A stretch of 64,000 bases of DNA from Cronobacter muytjensii ATCC 51329 (GTDB lineage: Bacteria > Pseudomonadota > Gammaproteobacteria > Enterobacterales > Enterobacteriaceae). The position numbers and the translations under genes were made by a program. Positions 43,780-51,297 of the stretch are shown here, one piece after another (position 1 is the stretch's first letter; every line of letters starts with the position of its first letter). Below the pieces are notes generated by a model that saw only the letters and a program-made list of their open reading frames with translations, was not told the DNA's origin and made no database searches. The stretch spans positions 3,844,001 to 3,908,000 of the forward strand of contig NZ_CP012268.1 in the NCBI RefSeq assembly GCF_001277195.1, written 5' to 3'.

Positions 43780-44604
43780 TTAGTCGGAATTGATATGCTC
43801 TTTGCAGTAGCGTTTTTTCCACGCGGCGGGCGTGAGGCCGTGGTGGCGGCGAAAGACCCGACGGAAATACCCGACGTCCGGGAAGCCGCAGCTTTTCGCC
43901 ACCTCGCACAGCGACAGAGAATCGTTAATCAACCGTTTTTCCGCAGCGATTACACGTTGACGCTGCAGCGCCGCGGTAATGGTCAGATGAAATGTCTGAC
44001 GATAGACGCGGCCCAGATAGTCAGCGTTACAGTGCAGGCTGGCGGCGAGCGTCGAGGTAGAGAGCGGCAGATGATACTGCGTACGGATAAGCTGCTGCGC
44101 CTTCCAGGCGAGCGCTGCGCCATTGCCCTCGGCAGGCTGGGCATCGCCCGCGCCGACGCCCAATTGCTGGAGTATCAGCAGCAGGATCATTTCCAGCGCC
44201 AGCGTGCGCGCGATATTCTCCTGTTCATTCAGAAACTGGCGGAACAGTGAAATAATGTGTTGCGGCTCGCGCGCCCGGCAGTGTTGGGGAATCGACAATA
44301 AAGATAAATCGCATCCAGGGTTATTTTCAGCCGTAGGATGATACTCAAAATGCAGCCAGTAAAATTTCAACTCGGGCGGGAAAATACCGACGCCCTGATG
44401 CTTTCTGCCCGGCCATAACAGTAAACTTTCTCCGGCATTGACCTCAAATACCGTCTCTTCTTCGCGGATCGTAAGCGTCCCTTTTTCGACAAAGATAATT
44501 TCCCATGAGTCGAGCCTGCGCGCCGGATGCTGGCCGACGCCGCGGGAGATAAACCGTCCGCCGTTTTGTACCCTCACCGGAATATTTAACAAAATATCAA
44601 ACAT
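43780..44604 (-). CDS. AraC-family regulator of the GPH symporter/GH127 cluster
   Basis: This 274-residue protein has an N-terminal cupin-type sensor domain (SWEIIFVEKGTLTIREEETVFEVNAGESLLLWPGRKHQGVGIFPPELKFYWLHF). A C-terminal AraC DNA-binding domain follows (STLAASLHCNADYLGRVYRQTFHLTITAALQRQRVIAAEKRLI and CEVAKSCGFPDVGYFRRVFRRHHGLTPAAWKKRY). It is divergent from the symporter and GH127 genes, the usual place for their activator. The inducer, probably an arabinofuranoside, is inferred only from context. Confidence 0.87.
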   Translation of the reverse strand: MFDILLNIPVRVQNGGRFISRGVGQHPARRLDSWEIIFVEKGTLTIREEETVFEVNAGESLLLWPGRKHQGVGIFPPELKFYWLHFEYHPTAENNPGCDLSLLSIPQHCRAREPQHIISLFRQFLNEQENIARTLALEMILLLILQQLGVGAGDAQPAEGNGAALAWKAQQLIRTQYHLPLSTSTLAASLHCNADYLGRVYRQTFHLTITAALQRQRVIAAEKRLINDSLSLCEVAKSCGFPDVGYFRRVFRRHHGLTPAAWKKRYCKEHINSD

Positions 44605-44865
44605 ATAGAACCCACCGACGACAGTATCTGCTTCCTGATTTTAGCGGCAAGCGGCCTGCGGCCTGATTTTTTTGCGCACGGAGGGATCTGCCTCACAAAT
44701 TTGCACCCAGGTCGGAATCGTCCCTTTTTTATACTTTCTCGTTGCCTTGTTACCCCGCGTATCGCGTGCAGAATAAATAACGTTACTGGCCAGTGACACG
44801 CTAACCCAGCAAATGACGCGGTTTTATTTCTGGCATAACTCACCCGATAACGCGAGGCGTTACTC

Positions 44866-46269
44866 ATGAATGCTACCTCTGCTACGACAGCGGATATTTC
44901 CGTCACGGCCATTAACGATAAGCTGTCGCTCCGGGAAAAAATCGGCTACGGATTAGGTGATGCGGGCGGCACGATTATCACCTGCCTGATCATGAATTTT
45001 TTAACCTTCTTTTACACCGACGTCTTCGGCCTGACGCCCGCGCTGGTGGGGACGCTGTTCATCGCCCTGCGCATTTTTGATGCGGTTTCCGACCCGGTAA
45101 TGGGTGTCATCGCCGACCGCACCCAGAGCCGCTGGGGCCGCTTCCGCCCGTGGCAGCTATGGGTAGCGTTGCCCATCGGCATTATCGGCGTGCTGACGTT
45201 CACGGTGCCGGAGGCGGGCATGGGCGTCAAAATCGCCTGGGCGTTCGGCACTTATCTGCTGCTTTCTGTCGGGTATACCGCGATTAACGTGCCGTACTGC
45301 GCGCTCATCAACACCATGACCACGCGCCACCACGAAGTGCTGGCCTGCCAGTCGTGGCGTTTTGTGCTGTGCGGCGTGGCAGGGTTTCTGGTCTCGGTGG
45401 GGCTGCCGTGGCTGGTGAAAGCGCTGGGCGACGGCAATGTTGCCCGTGGCTGGCAGCTCGGGGTAGGCGTACTCTGCGGCCTGGCCGTGGTGATGTTCCT
45501 GTGCTGCTTTTTTTGGGTACGCGAACGCGTATCGCTGGCGTTGATGGGCAAATTTACGCTGCGCGAGCATCTGGCCGGGCTGCGTAATAATGATCAACTA
45601 CTGCTGATGCTGGTGATGTCATTTCTGCTGATTAACGTGTTTAACATTCGCGGCGGCGGCTATATGTATTTCATCACGTATGTGCTCCAGGGCAGCACCG
45701 CGTATACCTCGCTGTTTTTTACTATGGTGACGTTCGCCGCCATTCTGGGCGCCATGATAATCAGCCCACTTTCGCGCCGTTTCGACACCGTTAGGCTCTA
45801 TTTCTACACCAATCTTATCCTGGCGGCGCTGGCGGCGATGATGTGGCTGCTGCCCGCAGGCCCGGCGCATCAGAGCCTGTGGCTTGGCGTGATCCTCGGC
45901 AATGGCATCCTTCTTGGCTTTACGCTGCCGCTGCACTTCGCCCTGATGGCGTTTGCCGACGACTATGGCGAATGGAAAACCGGCGTGCGCTCCTCCGGGA
46001 TGAATTTCGCTTTTAACCTCTTTTTCATCAAGCTCGCCTGGGCATCCAGCGCCGGCATTATCAGCCTGGTGTTTATTCTGGTGGCCTACCAGCCCGGCGC
46101 AGGCAACCAGACTGCGGCCTCGCTCCAGGGGATGACCGCGATGGAGAGCCTCCTGCCTGCCCTGTTCCACCTGTTGCTGGCGATCTCGATTCGCTGGTGC
46201 AAACTCAATAATCCGCTCATGGCGCGCATTTCCGGCGATTTGCGTCAGCGCCACGTGCAACAGTCCTGA
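44866..46269 (+). CDS. GPH-family sugar:cation symporter
   Basis: This 467-residue twelve-helix protein belongs to the glycoside-pentoside-hexuronide family (MelB, XynB/YicJ-like). Landmarks are KIGYGLGDAGGTIITCLIMNFLTFFYTDVFGLTPALVGTLF, the loop FDAVSDPVMGVIADRTQSRWGRFRPW, and YGEWKTGVRSSGMNFAFNLFFIKLAWA. GAGG stands eight bases before the ATG. GH127 follows after 11 bases in the same operon, so it probably imports the oligosaccharide that the hydrolase cleaves. Substrate is inferred. Confidence 0.88.
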   Translation: MNATSATTADISVTAINDKLSLREKIGYGLGDAGGTIITCLIMNFLTFFYTDVFGLTPALVGTLFIALRIFDAVSDPVMGVIADRTQSRWGRFRPWQLWVALPIGIIGVLTFTVPEAGMGVKIAWAFGTYLLLSVGYTAINVPYCALINTMTTRHHEVLACQSWRFVLCGVAGFLVSVGLPWLVKALGDGNVARGWQLGVGVLCGLAVVMFLCCFFWVRERVSLALMGKFTLREHLAGLRNNDQLLLMLVMSFLLINVFNIRGGGYMYFITYVLQGSTAYTSLFFTMVTFAAILGAMIISPLSRRFDTVRLYFYTNLILAALAAMMWLLPAGPAHQSLWLGVILGNGILLGFTLPLHFALMAFADDYGEWKTGVRSSGMNFAFNLFFIKLAWASSAGIISLVFILVAYQPGAGNQTAASLQGMTAMESLLPALFHLLLAISIRWCKLNNPLMARISGDLRQRHVQQS

Positions 46270-46280
46270 AGGAGAACGTA

Positions 46281-48248
46281 ATGACTCAGCCAGACGTGCG
46301 GGAAATGGATCTGCATCACCTGAAAATCACCGACCCTTTTCTCGGCCAGTATCAGCAACTGGTGCGCGATGTGGTCATTCCTTATCAGTGGGATGCGCTG
46401 AACGACAGGCTACCCGAGGCGGAGCCGAGCCATGCCATCGCCAACTTCCGCCTCGCCGCGGGCCTTGATCACGGCGAGTTCTACGGCATGGTCTTTCAGG
46501 ACAGCGACGTGGCGAAATGGCTGGAAGCGGTCGCCTGGTCGCTGTGCCAGAAGCCGGACGCGGAACTGGAAAAAACGGCGGATGAGGTGATTGCGCTGAT
46601 TGCCGCGGCGCAGTGCGATGACGGCTATCTGAATACCTATTTCACCGTGAAGGCGCCCGGCGAGCGCTGGACAAACCTTGCCGAATGCCATGAACTCTAT
46701 TGCGCGGGCCATATGATTGAAGCAGGCGTCGCCTTCTGGCAGGCCACCGGCAAGCGCCGCCTGCTGGACGTGGTGTGTCGTCTGGCGGACCATATCAGCG
46801 ACGTGTTTGGGCCAGGCGAAAACCAGCTCCACGGTTATCCGGGACATCCGGAGATAGAGCTGGCCCTGATGCGCCTGTACGACGCCACGCAGGAGCCGCG
46901 CTATCAGGCACTGGCGCGCTACTTTATCGAGCAGCGCGGGACGCAGCCGCACTTTTACGATATCGAATATGAAAAGCGCGGCCGTACCTCATACTGGAAC
47001 ACCTACGGCCCGGCCTGGATGGTGCAGGACAAAGCCTACAGTCAGGCGCATCAGCCGCTGACGGAGCAGGATCGCGCGGTGGGCCACGCGGTGCGTTTCG
47101 TCTACCTGATGGCGGGCGTCGCCCATCTGGCGCGCCTGAGCGGCGATGAAGAAAAACGTCAGGCCTGTTTGCGGCTGTGGGAGAACATGGCGCGCCGTCA
47201 GCTCTATATCACCGGCGGTATCGGCGCGCAGAGCAGCGGAGAAGCGTTCAGCTCCGACTACGACCTGCCCAACGACACGGTGTATGCGGAAAGCTGCGCC
47301 TCGATTGGCCTGATGATGTTTGCGCGCCGGATGCTGGAGATGGAAGGCGACAGCCAGTACGCAGACGTCATGGAGCGCGCGCTCTATAACACCGTACTGG
47401 GCGGCATGGCGCTGGACGGCAAACACTTCTTTTACGTCAATCCACTGGAAGTGCATCCGAAAACGCTCAAATTCAACCATATCTACGACCACGTCAAACC
47501 GGTGCGCCAGCGCTGGTTCGGCTGCGCCTGCTGTCCGCCGAACATTGCGCGCCTGCTGACGTCGCTCGGCCATTATCTCTACACCGCGCGGGAGGACGCG
47601 CTGTTTATCAACCTCTATATTGGCAACCGCGTCGAGCTGCCAGTGGGTGAGGGCACGCTGCGCCTGCGCGTCAGCGGCGATTTTCCGTGGCATGAAGAAG
47701 TGCAGATCCATATCGATTCACCGCAGCCGGTAGAGCACACCCTGGCGCTTCGCCTGCCGGACTGGTGCGACGCGCCGCGCGTTATGCTGAATGGCAGCCC
47801 TTGCGAAGGCGACACGCGTAAAGGCTATCTCTGGCTGCGTCGCGCCTGGCAGGAGGGCGACACCCTGACGCTGACGCTGCCGATGCCCGTGCGACGCGTT
47901 TACGGCAATCCGCTGGCGCGCCACGTCGCGGGCAAAGTGGCGGTTCAGCGTGGGCCATTGATCTACTGCCTGGAAGAGGCTGACAACGGCAGCGAACTGC
48001 ATAACCTGCGCCTGCCCGCCACGGCCGCCTTTCGTGAAATGCCGGGAAAAGGCATTTTCGCCAGGCAGGTGTTGATTCAGGCCGAAGGCTGGCGTCAGGC
48101 GAGCGCAGAGCCAGAATCGCAGCCGCTCTGGCACTATGATCGCGCGCCGACAGAAGCCACGCCGCAGACACTCACGTTTATTCCGTGGTTCAGCTGGGCC
48201 AACCGGGGAGAGGGCGAGATGCGCGTCTGGGTTGACGAGCGCCCGTAA
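46281..48248 (+). CDS. GH127 beta-L-arabinofuranosidase
   Basis: This 655-residue protein (formerly DUF1680) belongs to GH127, whose characterised member HypBA1 releases L-arabinose from beta-1,2-arabinofuranosides using a cysteine nucleophile beside zinc. The key residues are here: Glu337 and Cys339 in YAESCAS, and Cys417-Cys418 in FGCACCPPN, at almost the same numbers as in HypBA1 (Glu338, Cys340, Cys417, Cys418). The N-terminal two thirds is an alpha/alpha barrel, followed by a beta-sandwich region. No signal peptide is seen, so it acts in the cytoplasm on imported sugar. AAGGAG precedes the ATG by six bases. Activity is inferred from the family. Confidence 0.88.
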   Translation: MTQPDVREMDLHHLKITDPFLGQYQQLVRDVVIPYQWDALNDRLPEAEPSHAIANFRLAAGLDHGEFYGMVFQDSDVAKWLEAVAWSLCQKPDAELEKTADEVIALIAAAQCDDGYLNTYFTVKAPGERWTNLAECHELYCAGHMIEAGVAFWQATGKRRLLDVVCRLADHISDVFGPGENQLHGYPGHPEIELALMRLYDATQEPRYQALARYFIEQRGTQPHFYDIEYEKRGRTSYWNTYGPAWMVQDKAYSQAHQPLTEQDRAVGHAVRFVYLMAGVAHLARLSGDEEKRQACLRLWENMARRQLYITGGIGAQSSGEAFSSDYDLPNDTVYAESCASIGLMMFARRMLEMEGDSQYADVMERALYNTVLGGMALDGKHFFYVNPLEVHPKTLKFNHIYDHVKPVRQRWFGCACCPPNIARLLTSLGHYLYTAREDALFINLYIGNRVELPVGEGTLRLRVSGDFPWHEEVQIHIDSPQPVEHTLALRLPDWCDAPRVMLNGSPCEGDTRKGYLWLRRAWQEGDTLTLTLPMPVRRVYGNPLARHVAGKVAVQRGPLIYCLEEADNGSELHNLRLPATAAFREMPGKGIFARQVLIQAEGWRQASAEPESQPLWHYDRAPTEATPQTLTFIPWFSWANRGEGEMRVWVDERP

Positions 48249-48253
48249 CGCAG

Positions 48254-48276
48254 GCGGGGCATGGCCCCGCTTATTT
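48254..48276. terminator. Bidirectional hairpin between the GH127 and LysE genes
   Basis: GCGGGGC (48254-48260) pairs with GCCCCGC (48264-48270) around ATG, with TTATTT after it. It lies 5 bases after the GH127 stop and directly at the LysE stop on the opposite strand, so both transcripts may end here. Confidence 0.7.
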
Positions 48277-48873
48277 CAACAGCGCGAGCGCGGACGAGAG
48301 CGTCAGCGCCAGCAGAAACGCGCCGCCGCCGGTATCGACGACGACTTTCAGCCAGCGCACCGAAAAGCGGCGGGCGGTGAAGATGATAGCCCCGGCGCAC
48401 ATCAGCAGCCAGGTCGCCATCATGGCGACATGCACGCTGGCGAGCACCAGATAATGCGCAAAGGCCGGGCCGGCAAAGGCAGGCACCACGGTCAGCCAGA
48501 GCAGGATGGCCTTGATGTTAAACAGGTTCGCGAACAGCGCCTCTTTCATGCCCGCGCCGCGGATCTCCACGCTGCGCTGAGGGCGGCGCCAGGCCTGAAT
48601 GCCGCTGACGATAAGCCGCAGCGCCAGCCAGAGCAGACAGAGCGTGCCCGCCAGCTGTAACGCTTTCATCGCCGGCGGGTAGCGTACCAGCAATTGCGTC
48701 ACGCCAAGCCCCACCAGCGAGGCGTGAATGTAGATCCCGACCATCGTCCCGGTGATAACGCTGAACACGCCGGCAAGCCCCCGGTGAATCACATTGTTCA
48801 TCGCAAGCGTAAAACTGGCGCCGGGAGAGAGCGCCACCGGCGCAATCGCCAGCACGAAACCTGAAATATCCAC
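48271..48873 (-). CDS. LysE/RhtB-family amino acid exporter
   Basis: This 200-residue membrane protein has the six-segment LysE fold. It has the N-terminal family motif APVALSPGASFTLAMNNVIHRG (the usual form is PGP, here PGA) and conserved LLWLALRLI and GMKEALFANLFNIKAILLWLTVVPAF stretches. It would export an amino acid or derivative; the substrate is not visible. I chose the GTG at 48873 because AGAGG lies seven bases upstream. An in-frame GTG at 48891 would add six residues. It is divergent from the ROK kinase gene. Confidence 0.82.
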   Translation of the reverse strand: MDISGFVLAIAPVALSPGASFTLAMNNVIHRGLAGVFSVITGTMVGIYIHASLVGLGVTQLLVRYPPAMKALQLAGTLCLLWLALRLIVSGIQAWRRPQRSVEIRGAGMKEALFANLFNIKAILLWLTVVPAFAGPAFAHYLVLASVHVAMMATWLLMCAGAIIFTARRFSVRWLKVVVDTGGGAFLLALTLSSALALLK

Positions 48874-49029
48874 ACGTCCGCCTCTGTTCACATCCGCCGT
48901 TACTTAACCACAATCGCGGCGCGCGCGATATTCACCAGAAATTGCGGTCCATTACCTTCCTTTACGTTGCGTTTTGTCAGGTGCGCCATACTCAAAGATG
49001 GAACCCGGTTGGTCATACAAGGAAAACCC

Positions 49030-49902
49030 ATGCGTAAATTTATTGGCTTTGACGTAGGCGGCACCCATATCAAACACGGCCTGATAACCGAAGAGGGCGA
49101 AGAACTTTCCAGCGACGAATATGACACCCACTACGATCCCGAAGCCTTTAAAAACGCCTGGCGCAATGTGGTTGAGCATTATCAGCAGCAGGAGGAGATT
49201 GCGGGCATCGGCGTCAGTTTTCCCGGCTATATCAACCCCGGCACCGGCCATGTGCCGAAAGCGGGCGCGCTCGATTTTCTCGACGACTGTAATCTGCTGG
49301 AGCTCTTCGGCGAACTGACGTCGCTGCCGGTCACGGTGGAAAACGACGCGAACTGCGCGGCGCTCGGCGAGATGTGGCGCGGGGCGGGCCAGCGTTACGA
49401 CTCGTTTATCTGCATGACCATCGGCACCGGCATCGGCGGCGGTCTTATTCTGAATCGCGAGCTGCTGCGCGGCGCGCACTTTCGCGCAGGCGAGTTCGGC
49501 GTGATCCCGGTGGGCGATAACGGCGAAAACATGCACCAGATCGCCTCGGCGCGCGGGCTGGTGGAGGCGAGCCGTCAGGCGCTTGCGCTGCCTTCCGACG
49601 CGCCGCTGCACGGCAAAGAGATTTTTGAGCGCATGGGTAACGATGTGCATCTGCGAGAGGTGGTGGAGCGCTGGGTCGATTATCTGGCGCGCGGCGTCTA
49701 CAGCGTGGTGTCGCTCTATGATCCGCAGGTGGTGCTGATTGGCGGCGGTATCAGTCAGCAAAAAGATCTCTATCCGATGCTCGGGCGCAGCCTTGAAAAA
49801 TACAACTTCTGGGATGCGCTCCAGGTGCCGATTCAGCCCTGCCAGCTCGGCAACCAGGCTGGACGCCTCGGCGCGGTGTGGCTGGCGAAACAGAAATCGT
49901 AG
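49030..49902 (+). CDS. ROK-family sugar kinase (BglK-like)
   Basis: This 290-residue protein is a ROK-family kinase with the ATP-binding GFDVGGTHIKHGL at its N-terminus, substrate/catalytic VENDANCAALGEMWRG (catalytic Asp in ENDAN), and TIGTGIGGGLILNREL. It lacks the usual zinc motif (GH...CxCGxxGC): the stretch after RAGEFGVIPV has no cysteines. In this it resembles the beta-glucoside kinase BglK. Its substrate is unknown, since no transporter or hydrolase is directly adjacent. The ATG at 49030 gives the standard N-terminus. It is convergent with yiaY. Confidence 0.85.
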   Translation: MRKFIGFDVGGTHIKHGLITEEGEELSSDEYDTHYDPEAFKNAWRNVVEHYQQQEEIAGIGVSFPGYINPGTGHVPKAGALDFLDDCNLLELFGELTSLPVTVENDANCAALGEMWRGAGQRYDSFICMTIGTGIGGGLILNRELLRGAHFRAGEFGVIPVGDNGENMHQIASARGLVEASRQALALPSDAPLHGKEIFERMGNDVHLREVVERWVDYLARGVYSVVSLYDPQVVLIGGGISQQKDLYPMLGRSLEKYNFWDALQVPIQPCQLGNQAGRLGAVWLAKQKS

Positions 49903-49919
49903 CCCCGCCGCAGCGGGGC
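49902..49919. terminator. Hairpin between convergent ROK kinase and yiaY
   Basis: GCCCCGC (49902-49908) and GCGGGGC (49913-49919) form a perfect 7-bp stem around CGCA. It starts at the last base of the kinase stop codon and ends 7 bases before the yiaY stop. It has no T-run but sits where both transcripts end. Confidence 0.55.
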
Positions 49920-49926
49920 ATGAGCA

Positions 49927-51078
49927 TTACATCGCCGCGCGGTAAATCGCCATGATCTCCGCGTGGCTCGCCTGAACCGGATTGGTTAACCCGCAGGCGT
50001 CTTTGAGCGCGTTATGCGCCAGCTGCGCGATATCCTCCTCGCGCACTTTCAGCTCCCGCAAGCCGGCGGGAATATTTACCTGACGGGCCAGCTGACAAAT
50101 GGCGGCGACGCAGGCGTTGGCCCCTTCGGCGTCGCTCAGGCGGCGCACGTCGATGCCCATCGCCGCCGCGCAGTCGCGCAACCGGTGGGCCGCCACGCGG
50201 CTGTTAAAACGCTGCACATGCGGCAACAGCACCGCGTTGCACACCCCATGCGGCAGATCGTAAAAGCCGCCCAGCTGATGCGCCATCGCATGCACATACC
50301 CCAGCGACGCGTTGTTAAACGCCATACCGGCCATAAACTGCGCCCAGGCCATCGCTTCGCGCGCCTCGACATTATCGCCCTCTTCCACCGCCTGCGGCAG
50401 CGATTGGGCAATCATGGTGATGGCTTTCAGCGCGCAGGCGTCGGTAATCGGCGTGGCGGCAGTAGAGACATAGGCTTCAATCGCGTGGGTCAGCGCATCC
50501 ATGCCCGTCGCGGCGGTGAGCGATTTCGGCATGCCCATCATCAGCGCTGGATCGTTGACTGACATTACCGGCGTCACGTGCTTATCGACAATCGCCATTT
50601 TCACGTGCCGCTCCGGATCGGTGATGATGCAAAAGCGCGTCATCTCAGACGCCGTACCCGCCGTGGTATTGATGGCAATCATCGGCAGTTGCGGTTTGCG
50701 GGAGCGGTCGACGCCTTCGTAATCGCGGATATCGCCGCCGTTAGTGGCCACCAGCGCGATGCCTTTCGCGCAGTCGTGCGGCGAGCCGCCGCCAAGTGAA
50801 ATAACGCAGTCGCAGCGGTGGGCGCGTAGCAGAGTTAAACCGGCTTCAACGTTCTCGGTGGTCGGATTCGGGTGCGTGCCGTCGAAAATCACGCTGTGAA
50901 TGCCTTTCTGCGCCAGCATCTCTTTCAACTGGCCCGCCATACCAAGCGCCGACAACATACCGTCCGTCACTACCAGCGCATTGCGATAGCCATATTCGCT
51001 GGCGGCTTTTAAAGCCTCGTCGAGACTGTTCATGCCAATCATATTAACTGAGGGAATATAAAACACAGACGCCGTCAT
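49927..51078 (-). CDS. yiaY: Iron-containing alcohol dehydrogenase YiaY
   Basis: YiaY is a group III iron-dependent alcohol dehydrogenase; its physiological substrate in E. coli is not firmly known, and L-threonine dehydrogenase activity has been reported. The 383-residue product has the same length as E. coli YiaY and matches throughout. The NAD motif is GGGSPHDCAKGIAL (near residue 97). Metal-ligand regions are ATGMDALTHAIEAY and GYVHAMAHQLGGFYDLPHG. I chose the ATG at 51078 because AAGGA is eight bases upstream; an ATG two codons further upstream is too close to it. selB lies upstream on the same strand, as in E. coli. Confidence 0.95.
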   Translation of the reverse strand: MTASVFYIPSVNMIGMNSLDEALKAASEYGYRNALVVTDGMLSALGMAGQLKEMLAQKGIHSVIFDGTHPNPTTENVEAGLTLLRAHRCDCVISLGGGSPHDCAKGIALVATNGGDIRDYEGVDRSRKPQLPMIAINTTAGTASEMTRFCIITDPERHVKMAIVDKHVTPVMSVNDPALMMGMPKSLTAATGMDALTHAIEAYVSTAATPITDACALKAITMIAQSLPQAVEEGDNVEAREAMAWAQFMAGMAFNNASLGYVHAMAHQLGGFYDLPHGVCNAVLLPHVQRFNSRVAAHRLRDCAAAMGIDVRRLSDAEGANACVAAICQLARQVNIPAGLRELKVREEDIAQLAHNALKDACGLTNPVQASHAEIMAIYRAAM

Positions 51079-51244
51079 ACTCATTATCCTTAATGAATGA
51101 AATGAGTCTGAGAAAATACACCGCATAGCCATGTGAAAAAAGCGAGACGCCGTGAATAAACGGCAATTAGCAGATAAAAAGCACCATAAAATAAAACAGT
51201 TACCGAAACCAGTAATGATTATTCAGGCGATAATTAAAAGAAGA

Positions 51245-51273
51245 GGAATATATATTTATCCAATATATATTCC
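51245..51273. repeat. AT-rich perfect hairpin between yiaY and selB
   Basis: GGAATATATATT (51245-51256) and AATATATATTCC (51262-51273) form a perfect 12-bp stem with the loop TATCC. It lies 25 bases after the selB stop, in a patch (about 51150-51297) far richer in A and T than its surroundings. It is too weak thermally to be a standard terminator. It could be a binding site or a relic. Confidence 0.7.
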
Positions 51274-51297
51274 CCAAAATTCGCGATATTTCCCGTG

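Noticed and set aside
43649..43909. Possible small reverse-strand gene between fdhE and the AraC gene
   Set aside because: It overlaps the end of the AraC coding sequence in another frame. It shows no ribosome binding site and no recognisable sequence.
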